This document shows positions 1-6,916 of a DNA stretch of 64,000 nt, in pieces. Location of the stretch: assembly GCA_947258825.1 (NCBI GenBank), contig CAMYJX010000001.1, positions 31,024-95,023 on the forward strand. The letters are read 5' to 3'. Under the pieces are notes generated by a model, which was given only the letters and a program-made list of their open reading frames with translations, did not search any database and had not been told where the DNA came from. How positions within the stretch are numbered: the first letter of the stretch is position 1; every line of letters begins with the position of its first letter. Origin of the DNA: an uncultured Pseudomonadales bacterium (lineage in GTDB: Bacteria; Pseudomonadota; Gammaproteobacteria; Pseudomonadales; Azotimanducaceae). A program made the translations under genes and the position numbers.

Positions 1-834
1 GGTATCCACGCGGGTCAGTCCCTCTACGTTTTTCATGTAAACGCAGTCGTCATCGAGCACGACGAGATCGCTACCCTCGACGAGTTCGGTTCCCATCCGC
101 TGCGCCAAAAAAGCATGTTCGAAATAGGCGGAGTTGAACATTCCCGGGGTCATTACGACGATCTCCGGCTCTTCGGAAGCTCGCGGTGACAACGCGCTCA
201 GCGTGTCAAACAAGTCATGGGGGTAGGCGTCCACGGGCTTCACCAGATAGTTACCGAAGAGCTCGGGAAAAACCCTTTTCATGACGCTCCGGTTCTCGAG
301 CATGTACGAGACCCCGGAAGGAACGCGCAGGTTATCCTCCAGCACGTAGACGGTGCCGTCATTGTTGCGCACGAGATCCGTGCCGCATATGTGAGCCCAG
401 ACATTGAGCGGCGGGTCGATACCCTGGCACTGGGGCAGATAGTCCTTCGATGACAGCAGCAGCGCTTCCGGAACCACGCCATCCTTTACGATCTTCTGCT
501 CGTGGTAGACATCGTCGATGAACAGGTTCAACGCCTGCAGGCGTTGCTTGAGCCCGGCTTCGATTACCCGCCACTCGGTTTCGTCAATCATGCGGGGAAT
601 GATGTCCAGCGGCCAGGCCCGATCCACGTTCTCGCCGTCGGAATATACGGTGAAGGTAATGCCCATCTCCACGATGGCCTGCTCCGCCGAACTCTGCCGC
701 GCCTTCAGCTGACCGTCGGACAGCGAACTCAGATAACGGGCGAGCTCCTGGGCAGCGGGTCGCGGCTGTCCCGGCGCTTGAATGAGCTCATCGTAAAAAA
801 CTCCAGGATCGTATTTTGTCCAATCAATACGCAT
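1..834 (-). CDS. Circularly permuted type 2 ATP-grasp protein, partial
   Basis: The minus-strand frame opens with ATG at 834 (MRIDWTKYDPGVFYDE) and stays open to the window edge, giving 278 N-terminal residues with no stop. The sequence reads as the circularly permuted ATP-grasp family (formerly DUF404/DUF407): the segments WPLDIIPRMIDETEW, LFIDDVYHEQKI, CGTDLVR, VLEDNLRVPSGVSYMLENR and VVMTPGMFNSAYFEH are the usual landmarks of this family. These enzymes are thought to form amide or peptide bonds using ATP. They often sit beside alpha-E helical-domain and transglutaminase-like genes, and those partners, if present, would lie left of this window. The family usually runs to about 470-490 residues, so roughly 200 C-terminal residues are missing because of the window edge. 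It is divergent from the DUF21 gene across a 129-bp gap. Confidence 0.85.
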   Translation of the reverse strand, partial: MRIDWTKYDPGVFYDELIQAPGQPRPAAQELARYLSSLSDGQLKARQSSAEQAIVEMGITFTVYSDGENVDRAWPLDIIPRMIDETEWRVIEAGLKQRLQALNLFIDDVYHEQKIVKDGVVPEALLLSSKDYLPQCQGIDPPLNVWAHICGTDLVRNNDGTVYVLEDNLRVPSGVSYMLENRSVMKRVFPELFGNYLVKPVDAYPHDLFDTLSALSPRASEEPEIVVMTPGMFNSAYFEHAFLAQRMGTELVEGSDLVVLDDDCVYMKNVEGLTRVDT

Positions 835-910
835 TACGGGGCTTCTCAACCAGTCTTTGGGTGCAAGTTGACCATGCAGGCTGACGCCGGCAGCGCCGAG
901 CCTAAAGCAT

Positions 911-939
911 TTGACGAGAAACGTGTGAGAATATCGAAT
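911..939 (+). promoter_or_regulatory. Putative sigma-70 promoter of the DUF21 gene
   Basis: TTGACG (911-916, 5/6 match to the -35 consensus) is followed after exactly 17 bp by TCGAAT (934-939, 4/6 match to the -10 consensus). Transcription would start near 946, just before a GAGG ribosome-binding site at 951-954. Assigned by eye only. Confidence 0.4.
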
Positions 940-963
940 TCTTCACGCCAGAGGTCGATGAGC

Positions 964-1962
964 ATGGGAACTGAATACGTCTGGTTGGGTATCGTTCTCT
1001 GCCTGTCCCAATCGGCCATGTTTTCCGGTTTGAATCTTGCCTTCTTCGGCCTCAGCCGCCTGCAGCTGGAGGCGGAGGCTGAAACCAACACGCGGGCCGC
1101 GCGGGTACTCAGAATGCGCCGGGACTCGAACTTTCTGCTCACGACGATCCTCTGGGGCAACGTCGGCATCAACGTTTTGCTTGCGCTGCTGACGGACTCA
1201 CTGCTCGGCGGGGTTATGGCCTTTCTCTTCTCGACCGTGCTCATCACCCTGTTCGGCGAGATCGTTCCTCAGGCGTACTTTTCCCGGCATTCACTGCGCA
1301 TGGCCTCTCTGCTTTCGCCAATTTTGCAGATGTATCAGTATCTCCTGTTTCCCGTCGCAAAGCCTTCAGCGTTGCTGCTGGACAGGTGGCTGGGCAAGGA
1401 GTCGGCGCAGTTTTTTGAGGAGCACGTGATCCGCAACATTCTTCTGAAACACGTGGATGAAGACGACAGCGACGTGGGTTCGGTGGAAGGAATCGGCGCC
1501 CTGAATTTCCTGGACATAGACGACCTGGCGGCTACGGATGAGGGTGAAAAAGTAGACCCCGACAGCATCATCGCCCTCGGAACAGATGTCGATCTGCCAC
1601 GATTCCCGAGCTTGACCGGAACTACCAACGACCCCTTCCTGCAGAAGATCAACGCTTCCGGAAAAAAATGGATCATTCTCACCGATCTTGAAAAGCAGCC
1701 CAGGCTGCTGCTGGATGCCGACGGCTTTCTGCGGCAGGCTCTGCTTACTCCGGAAAAGCTCAAACCTTACGACTACTGTCACCGACCGGTGATCCTCAGG
1801 GACGCTCATACATCGCTGGGCGAAGTCATCCGGCTGCTGCGGAGTGGCAAACGCGATCGCAACGGAGTCATCGACCGAGACGTGGTGCTGCTGTGGGGTC
1901 AGGAGCCCAGAATCATCACCGGTGCCGACCTGCTGGATCGACTGCTTCGCGGGATACGCTGA
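964..1962 (+). CDS. DUF21 (CNNM) domain membrane protein
   Basis: This 332-residue protein starts with hydrophobic segments (LGIVLCLSQSAMFSGLNLAF, then TTILWGNVGINVLLALLTDS and VMAFLFSTVLITLFGEIVPQ) that match the CNNM/DUF21 transmembrane domain found in CorC/CorB-type and cyclin-M magnesium or cobalt transport proteins. FSGLNLAFFGLSRLQLE and LFGEIVPQAYFSR are characteristic signatures. The C-terminal half is soluble, but I do not see two clear CBS repeats, so the usual regulatory domain is diverged or replaced. ATG 964 lies 9 bases after GAGG (951-954); ATG 958 is also in frame but sits only 3 bases from that site. Likely an inner-membrane ion transport or sensing protein; its substrate is unknown. 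Confidence 0.75.
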   Translation: MGTEYVWLGIVLCLSQSAMFSGLNLAFFGLSRLQLEAEAETNTRAARVLRMRRDSNFLLTTILWGNVGINVLLALLTDSLLGGVMAFLFSTVLITLFGEIVPQAYFSRHSLRMASLLSPILQMYQYLLFPVAKPSALLLDRWLGKESAQFFEEHVIRNILLKHVDEDDSDVGSVEGIGALNFLDIDDLAATDEGEKVDPDSIIALGTDVDLPRFPSLTGTTNDPFLQKINASGKKWIILTDLEKQPRLLLDADGFLRQALLTPEKLKPYDYCHRPVILRDAHTSLGEVIRLLRSGKRDRNGVIDRDVVLLWGQEPRIITGADLLDRLLRGIR

Positions 1963-1971
1963 GCAGGACCC

Positions 1972-2784
1972 TCAGCCGGGAAACGGGTCGATGAAACGGA
2001 TATTCTGCCTGGCAAGGCCGTCCTGCACCACCTCCATGCCGCCGGTCTTGATCATCCACTCCAGCCGGTGATCGCGATACTCCCGTTTGAACAACCCCTG
2101 CTCCATGGCCTGGCGAACGGCCGGCAGGCTCACGGCGTCGCTGTCGAAGCCCACCGCCGCCGCCGCCCGGGCGCACTGGGCGACGCTGTCACGCTGGCTG
2201 ACCCGGGCCAGCCAGCCACCGAGCGCGCTTTCCTCGGCAGGCGAATGCCCGAAGCCCACGGCACCGTTGACAAAGGGCGCAACGCAAAGATCGCCCCAGC
2301 CGAAAGCATCGCCGTTGAACCAGGCGCGGTCGGCCAGCTGTGTTTCGAGCCAGAGATACCAGGCTGCAATCTGCTCGCCGGCCCGGTGTTGCATGGTTTC
2401 ACCAAGCGGCCCGGGAGCGCGACCGAAGTTGACGATCTCGGAAAGGCCCCAGGTAATGGCCTCGAAGTGGGTGTCCATCGCGTCCTCGAGCATCCGGACT
2501 CTTGCACGCTCCAGGGGCGTTGCAGGCAGCAGCGGCGGCTGGGGCCAGCGGTCCTCGATGTACTCTAGAATCACGGAGGAATCGAAGATCTTAACGTCTC
2601 CGTCGATCAGCGCCGGAACCTCGCCACGGGGGCTGGCCGCGGCAAAGTCTCCGCTGGTCGCGCCGCTGCCGATGGCATCGGGCAGCGGCGCCTGGAACGG
2701 CACGCCCTTTTCCAGCAGCGCGATCTTCACCTTCTGCCCGTAGGGGGACAGCGGGTGGTCATAAACGGTCACGGCATCCGTCAT
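1972..2784 (-). CDS. Glutathione S-transferase family protein
   Basis: A 270-residue protein with an N-terminal thioredoxin-like GST domain (VYDHPLSPYGQKVKIALLEK, then GEVPALIDGDVKIFDSSVIL with the conserved Ser that binds the glutathione gamma-Glu) and an all-helical C-terminal domain (WFNGDAFGWGDLCVAPFVNG). The SPYGQKVK segment supplies the usual Ser or Tyr active-site candidates. ATG 2784 is chosen because GGAGA lies just upstream; the frame is open further upstream but without GST sequence. It is divergent from the halohydrin dehalogenase candidate, only 62 bp away. GSTs can open epoxides with glutathione (as in isoprene epoxide metabolism), so a shared substrate is possible, but that link is inference. 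Confidence 0.85.
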   Translation of the reverse strand: MTDAVTVYDHPLSPYGQKVKIALLEKGVPFQAPLPDAIGSGATSGDFAAASPRGEVPALIDGDVKIFDSSVILEYIEDRWPQPPLLPATPLERARVRMLEDAMDTHFEAITWGLSEIVNFGRAPGPLGETMQHRAGEQIAAWYLWLETQLADRAWFNGDAFGWGDLCVAPFVNGAVGFGHSPAEESALGGWLARVSQRDSVAQCARAAAAVGFDSDAVSLPAVRQAMEQGLFKREYRDHRLEWMIKTGGMEVVQDGLARQNIRFIDPFPG

Positions 2785-2846
2785 GGTCTCTTCTCCAGCT
2801 GTGAATTCCAGTAACCTTACCCCAAGTTCATTTCGGGAGCGTGGCA

Positions 2847-3530
2847 ATGGCGGGACAACTGGCAGGCAAGCGGGTGCTGGTCACCCAGGCGGATGACTTC
2901 ATGGGCCCGGCGACCATCGCCCTGTTCACCGCAGAGGGGGCGGAGGTCATAGCGGATACCCGGGACCTGACTCAGGCTGGCGCCTGCGAAGCGCTGGCGG
3001 AAGAAGCGGGCCGGGTGGATGTCTTCATCGCCAACCTGGCGTCGCCCAGCTTCGGAGGCACGCCGGTCGGCGATCTCGACGACGACCGCTGGGAGATGGC
3101 GTTCAATATGATGGTTCACCCGCTGCATCGCCTCTCCCGTGCGCTGCTGCCTCAGATGATGGAACGCCGCCAGGGAAAGATCGTCGTGTACGGCAGCGCC
3201 GTGGCTCTGAAGGGGTCTAAAACCGTGGCCGCGTATAGCGCAGCCCGGTCCGCGCAGGTGGGCTATGTCCAGTCGGTGGGCGTAGAGGTAGCCCCGTTCA
3301 ACGTCCAGGTCAACCTCATCGCCCAGAACTACGTCGAGAACCCCGACTACTACCCGCCCGAACTCCAGGCCCGAGAAGCATTTCAGGCATCGCTGAGACG
3401 CCAGGTCCCGCTCGGCCGTCTGGCTACGGCGGAAGAAGACGCCCGCTTCGCGCTGTTCCTCGCCAGCGAGGACAGCAATTTCTTCGTCGGCCAGGCCATC
3501 CCGTTCAGCGGCGGCTGGGTGCAGCGCTGA
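2847..3530 (+). CDS. Halohydrin dehalogenase-like SDR-fold protein
   Basis: This 227-residue protein has an SDR fold but lacks the Gly-rich NAD(P)-binding motif. In its place is T13-QADD-F18-M-G20, which fits the T-X4-F-X-G signature of halohydrin dehalogenases. The catalytic pattern S-X12-Y-X3-R is exact (S117, Y130, R134), with Arg where normal SDRs have Lys. The halide-site landmark Asn-Tyr is present as N161-Y162-V163. S117, Y130, R134, N161 and Y162 are each offset by 15 from S132, Y145, R149, N176 and Y177 of HheC. Known enzymes reversibly convert vicinal halohydrins into epoxides, and open epoxides with anions such as cyanide or azide. ATG 2847 follows GGGAG (2835-2839) by 7 bases. A non-dehalogenating relative remains possible because only sequence motifs are seen. 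Confidence 0.8.
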   Translation: MAGQLAGKRVLVTQADDFMGPATIALFTAEGAEVIADTRDLTQAGACEALAEEAGRVDVFIANLASPSFGGTPVGDLDDDRWEMAFNMMVHPLHRLSRALLPQMMERRQGKIVVYGSAVALKGSKTVAAYSAARSAQVGYVQSVGVEVAPFNVQVNLIAQNYVENPDYYPPELQAREAFQASLRRQVPLGRLATAEEDARFALFLASEDSNFFVGQAIPFSGGWVQR

Positions 3531-3682
3531 GCAACGCGCCGACCCCAACGCCCAGGATCAGGCAAGCCCGGATCAGCACACATAGTGAAACGACAACGTC
3601 TGTATTAACATTCTGCGCGACACCCGCACAGGGCCGCAGACGCTCTGAATTGCGCAAAGACTCTCAGGGGAGGAACAGCACC

Positions 3683-5074
3683 ATGATGACGGGAGACCAG
3701 TATCGTGCGTCGTTGAATGACGGTCGCGAGACTTATTTCGAGGGCCGGGTGGTCGAAGATGTGGCGAAAGATCCAATCCTCGGCATCACGGTGAATTCCG
3801 GAGCCCAGGGCTACGACCGATTTTACGACCCCGCCCCGAACGCCATTGGCGCATTCATGAAAGTACCGGGGTCCACGGAGGAACTGCGCGAGCAGGTAGA
3901 GCTGCACGAGACGGTGGACCTGCTGACCCACGTCACTTACGCGTCCATCATGACCCTGCTTACGGCCGCGGACCGCATCGAGTCGACCCTGCCGGAGAAT
4001 GCCCGGCGCATCCGCACCTACATCAAGGATGCCCAGCAGCGGGATGTCCGCATTACCCAATGCATCACGGATTCCAAAGGCGACCGCAGCCGACGTCCGA
4101 GCAATCAGGACGACCCGGACCAGTACGTGCGCATCGTCGAGCGCCGGGATGACGGCATCGTGATTCGCGGCGCGAAGCTGCACATCTCCGCGGCTTCCAT
4201 GGGCCACGAGCTGATGACCATCCCAACGAAATCGATGAAGCCTGGCGAGGAAGATTACTCCGTTGCCTGCATGGTGCCGGTGAACGCGCCCGGGGTGAAA
4301 ATCATCAACACGACCTACGCGCCGCGGCACGAAGACCCGCGGGATTTTCCCATCTCCAGCCGCCACCATACGCCGGAAGGGTTCGTCATCTTCGACGACG
4401 TTTTCGTCGAGAAAGAGCGAGTCTTCCTGGACGCCAACCCGGAACTGGCAGGCGTGTTCGCACATTCCCTGGGCCTGTGGGAGCGTCTGGGCGGCCTTTC
4501 CAGCATGGTAAGCGGCTACGAGGCGCTGGTGGGGTTCGCCCAGCTGGTATCGGAAGCCAACGGGCTGGAGCGCACCGGGCACATCAAAGAGAAAATCTCG
4601 GAGATGCTCATCAACGCCACGCTGATTCGTGCCAGCCTGGAGGCCGCCATCGAGAACTGTCACATCACCTCCGACGGCGCGGCGTTTCCAGACGAGCTCT
4701 ACACCAACGCCGGCAAGTACCATGGCGCCGCCAACTGGTCGATGATGGTCCGCCACCTGCACGACATCGGCGGCGGCGCGATCCTCACCGCTCCGGGAAT
4801 TGCAGATCTGGAAAACCAGCAGGTGGGCCATCTGGCGCGCAAGTACATGGGCACCATGCAGTCGGTGGACGGTATCTACCGGACCCGGCTGTTTCACGCC
4901 ATTCGTGACCTCACCGCCGATGCCTACGGCGGCTGGAACGCCGTCACCAACATTCAGGCGGGCGGCGGCCTCTACGCGCAGCGCATCGTGTCGCGTCTGC
5001 ACTACGACATGGACCATGCGAAGAAGGTAGCGCTGCAAAAGGCACACATGGACGAATACATCGGACAGGTGTGA
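3683..5074 (+). CDS. 4-Hydroxyphenylacetate 3-hydroxylase family flavoprotein
   Basis: The 463-residue product belongs to the HpaB/4-hydroxybutyryl-CoA dehydratase superfamily: ITDSKGDRSRRPSNQDDPD and VIRGAKLHISAASMGHELM (residues about 128-178) are typical landmarks of this acyl-CoA-dehydrogenase-fold flavoprotein family. The AbfD-type [4Fe-4S] ligands (Cys, Cys, His, Cys) appear absent: residues 80-93 contain no cysteine, and the segment ERLGGLSSMVSG near 267-278 lacks the His-X6-Cys pair. It is therefore better read as a flavin-dependent hydroxylase or an unassigned CoA-ester enzyme than as a dehydratase of the AbfD kind. A strong AGGGGAGGA site at 3666-3674 supports ATG 3683. It overlaps the next gene by 4 bp. 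No flavin reductase partner is visible nearby. Confidence 0.75.
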   Translation: MMTGDQYRASLNDGRETYFEGRVVEDVAKDPILGITVNSGAQGYDRFYDPAPNAIGAFMKVPGSTEELREQVELHETVDLLTHVTYASIMTLLTAADRIESTLPENARRIRTYIKDAQQRDVRITQCITDSKGDRSRRPSNQDDPDQYVRIVERRDDGIVIRGAKLHISAASMGHELMTIPTKSMKPGEEDYSVACMVPVNAPGVKIINTTYAPRHEDPRDFPISSRHHTPEGFVIFDDVFVEKERVFLDANPELAGVFAHSLGLWERLGGLSSMVSGYEALVGFAQLVSEANGLERTGHIKEKISEMLINATLIRASLEAAIENCHITSDGAAFPDELYTNAGKYHGAANWSMMVRHLHDIGGGAILTAPGIADLENQQVGHLARKYMGTMQSVDGIYRTRLFHAIRDLTADAYGGWNAVTNIQAGGGLYAQRIVSRLHYDMDHAKKVALQKAHMDEYIGQV

Positions 5075-6018
5075 GCACGCAGCACCAGCCGCTGCGCTGG
5101 ACCATTACGGACCCCGCAACGCCGCACGGCAGGATCACGATTGCGGGCTGGGACTTCGGTGGCAGCGGCCCCATCGCGCTGCTGCATCACGCCAACGGCC
5201 TGTGCGGTGCCACCTGGGGTCTGGTCGCTGAGTCTCTTGCCGAACATTTCCACGTGATTGCGATCGACGCCCGAGGCCACGGCGATTCGGATCCCCGCAC
5301 GGTGCCTGATGGATACCGCTGGTCCTACTTCGTTCGCGACCTGATCGAGGTGGCGAGGCAGTTGCTGCGCACCCACGACCAACAGCAGATCGATTACGGT
5401 ATCGGCAGCTCGCTGGGGGGGATCATTACGGCGGCAGCAGAGGCGGCCCAGCCGGGGCTGTTCAAGCGCATCGCCATGCTCGACCCACCCATCCATCCGA
5501 CGCCCGAGCTGCTGCATCATTTTGGCTTGCCCACAACCGGTGACTCAGGCGCGTTCTCCGTCGACCTTTCCGGTGACCGGCGCCGCCAGCTGGTGGCGAT
5601 GACCCGACGAAGAAAGCGCGTCTGGCCCTCCAGGTCCGCGGCACGGGACGGCTGGCGAAACAAGCCCATGTTCGCCCCATGGCGGCCCCGGGCTCTGGAT
5701 CTGTACCTGCAGCACGGCATGCAGGATCTGCCGGATGGCAGCGTTGCCCTGAAATGTCATCCGGATCTGGAGGCCCACATCTTCGCCACCACCGGCGAGC
5801 TGGACGCCCTGGAATTCGCCCCGAAGGTTCATGCGCCGGTGCTGCTGGTTCACGCGGCCAAGGGGCATTTTTCCAACGAGTTTTTCCAGGCGCTCATCAC
5901 CCTGTTCCCCAACGGCACGCTGCAGGAACTGAACGCCGGGCACCTGTTGCCACTCGAAGCGCCGGAACTTACGATGCAGGCCCTGCTGGATTTCGCCGAC
6001 GCAACAAGCCGGTCTTAG
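5071..6018 (+). CDS. Alpha/beta hydrolase
   Basis: A 315-residue alpha/beta hydrolase. The oxyanion region is LLHHANGLCGATW, the beta5-loop is VIAIDARGHGDSD, the nucleophile elbow is G112-S-S114-L-G116 and the catalytic His is H291 in NAGHLLPLEAPE. The nucleophile is Ser, so this is an esterase, thioesterase or C-C hydrolase type, not a haloalkane dehalogenase or epoxide hydrolase, which use Asp. The GTG start at 5071 overlaps the stop of the upstream flavoprotein in the tetranucleotide GTGA, which implies translational coupling. The two products probably act in one pathway. The substrate cannot be told from sequence. Confidence 0.85.
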   Translation: MSTQHQPLRWTITDPATPHGRITIAGWDFGGSGPIALLHHANGLCGATWGLVAESLAEHFHVIAIDARGHGDSDPRTVPDGYRWSYFVRDLIEVARQLLRTHDQQQIDYGIGSSLGGIITAAAEAAQPGLFKRIAMLDPPIHPTPELLHHFGLPTTGDSGAFSVDLSGDRRRQLVAMTRRRKRVWPSRSAARDGWRNKPMFAPWRPRALDLYLQHGMQDLPDGSVALKCHPDLEAHIFATTGELDALEFAPKVHAPVLLVHAAKGHFSNEFFQALITLFPNGTLQELNAGHLLPLEAPELTMQALLDFADATSRS

Positions 6019-6027
6019 ATATACCTC

Positions 6028-6471
6028 ATGGTCGACATCGAAGCGCTGAAGTCCCAGTTTCTCAATCTGGAGTTCGATCGAACGGACTTCGAGATAGGGA
6101 TAGACAACGCGCTGACCGTCGCCCGAATGTGCGGCGAGACCCGCCCGCAGTTCACCGATCCTGAGCACGAAGAATTTCAGGCCACGCCGGCCATGCTGGC
6201 GAGCCTGGCATCCGGCCGGCATCTGCCCCTGGATTTTCCAAATCTCGGCGGCATCCCGATGGACGGCGGCAAAGCCGTGGACTGCCTGCGACCGGTGCGG
6301 CCGGGAACACCTTTGAACGGCCGAACCCATCTGCACGATATATATGCAAAAAGCGGCCGGTCCGGGCGAATGATCTTTATCGTCTCGCGGATGGAAATCT
6401 ACGCCGGCAGCGGCGAGCATCTGGCCACCAGCGATTCCCGCATGGTCATAAGAGAGAAACCGGAAACATGA
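6028..6471 (+). CDS. MaoC-like N-terminal (FAS1-type) dehydratase subunit
   Basis: A 147-residue hotdog-fold protein whose N-terminal layout (IGIDNALTVARMCGETRPQF followed by ATPAMLASLASG and RTHLHDIYAKSGRSGRM) matches the FAS1-like or MaoC N-terminal dehydratase family. It lies 9 bp after the hydrolase gene and overlaps the next hotdog gene by 4 bp (ATGA). This is the usual arrangement for two-subunit enoyl-CoA or 3-hydroxyacyl-CoA hydratases such as HadAB or ChsH-type proteins, in which one half is structural and the other catalytic. The MaoC hydratase motif (D-X4-H) is not obvious here, so this is probably the non-catalytic half. Confidence 0.7.
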   Translation: MVDIEALKSQFLNLEFDRTDFEIGIDNALTVARMCGETRPQFTDPEHEEFQATPAMLASLASGRHLPLDFPNLGGIPMDGGKAVDCLRPVRPGTPLNGRTHLHDIYAKSGRSGRMIFIVSRMEIYAGSGEHLATSDSRMVIREKPET

Positions 6472-6890
6472 GCGTCGCGAACATCGCAGACGTTGAATTC
6501 GGCGCCGAGCTGGCGCCGTTCGAGCCCGACACCTCGCTCTCCGCCGTAACCCCATTCGCAGCAGCAGTGGGCTGGGGCGACGGCGGTGGCCGGTTCAGCG
6601 ATCACCAACGGGCTCGAGGCCAGGGTCTCCCCGGCGCGCTGGTACCCGGCATCATGGCTATGGGTTTCCTGACCAGCATGATCCATCAATGGGCACCCTC
6701 AGCGCGAGTGGAACATGTAGACACGGTATTCCGCGCGCCGCTGCTCGCCGACCAACCCTGCCACATCAGCGCCGTCGTAACGGATATCGACGAAGAAAGC
6801 GGCACGGTCGAGCTGGACCTGTCGGTAAAGAATGAGGCAGGGGAAACCCGTATCTTCGGCACCGCGCGGGTCAAGCTGCCGACGGCTTAG
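6468..6890 (+). CDS. MaoC-like hydratase/hotdog subunit
   Basis: The 140-residue product is the second half of the hotdog pair. It carries GLPGALVPGIMAMGFLTSMI, which corresponds to the hot-dog helix of MaoC dehydratases, followed by beta strands VEHVDTVFRAPLLADQPCHI and VELDLSVKNEAGE. Paired hotdog proteins of this type hydrate or dehydrate CoA thioesters in side-chain or ring-cleavage catabolism. The ATG at 6468 overlaps the previous stop (ATGA), so the two subunits are probably made in equal amounts. It ends 26 bp before the convergent M48 gene, closing the block that starts at 2847 or 3683. Confidence 0.75.
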   Translation: MSVANIADVEFGAELAPFEPDTSLSAVTPFAAAVGWGDGGGRFSDHQRARGQGLPGALVPGIMAMGFLTSMIHQWAPSARVEHVDTVFRAPLLADQPCHISAVVTDIDEESGTVELDLSVKNEAGETRIFGTARVKLPTA

Positions 6891-6916
6891 GCGGGCTTTC
6901 AGCGGGCCGCGCCGAG

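Noticed and set aside
502..963. N-terminal extension of the DUF21 ORF back to 502
   Set aside because: The extra 150 codons lie opposite the ATP-grasp gene and do not resemble a protein; the membrane domain begins at 964.
3605..5047. 480-codon open frame on the minus strand
   Set aside because: It lies wholly opposite the HpaB-family gene and has no recognisable domain; long antisense frames are expected in G+C-rich coding DNA.
3683..5074. 4-Hydroxybutyryl-CoA dehydratase (AbfD)
   Set aside because: The four iron-sulfur ligands needed for that reaction are not present at the expected places.
5071..6018. Epoxide hydrolase or haloalkane dehalogenase next to the halohydrin dehalogenase candidate
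   Set aside because: The nucleophile elbow holds Ser114 (GSSLG), whereas those enzymes need Asp.
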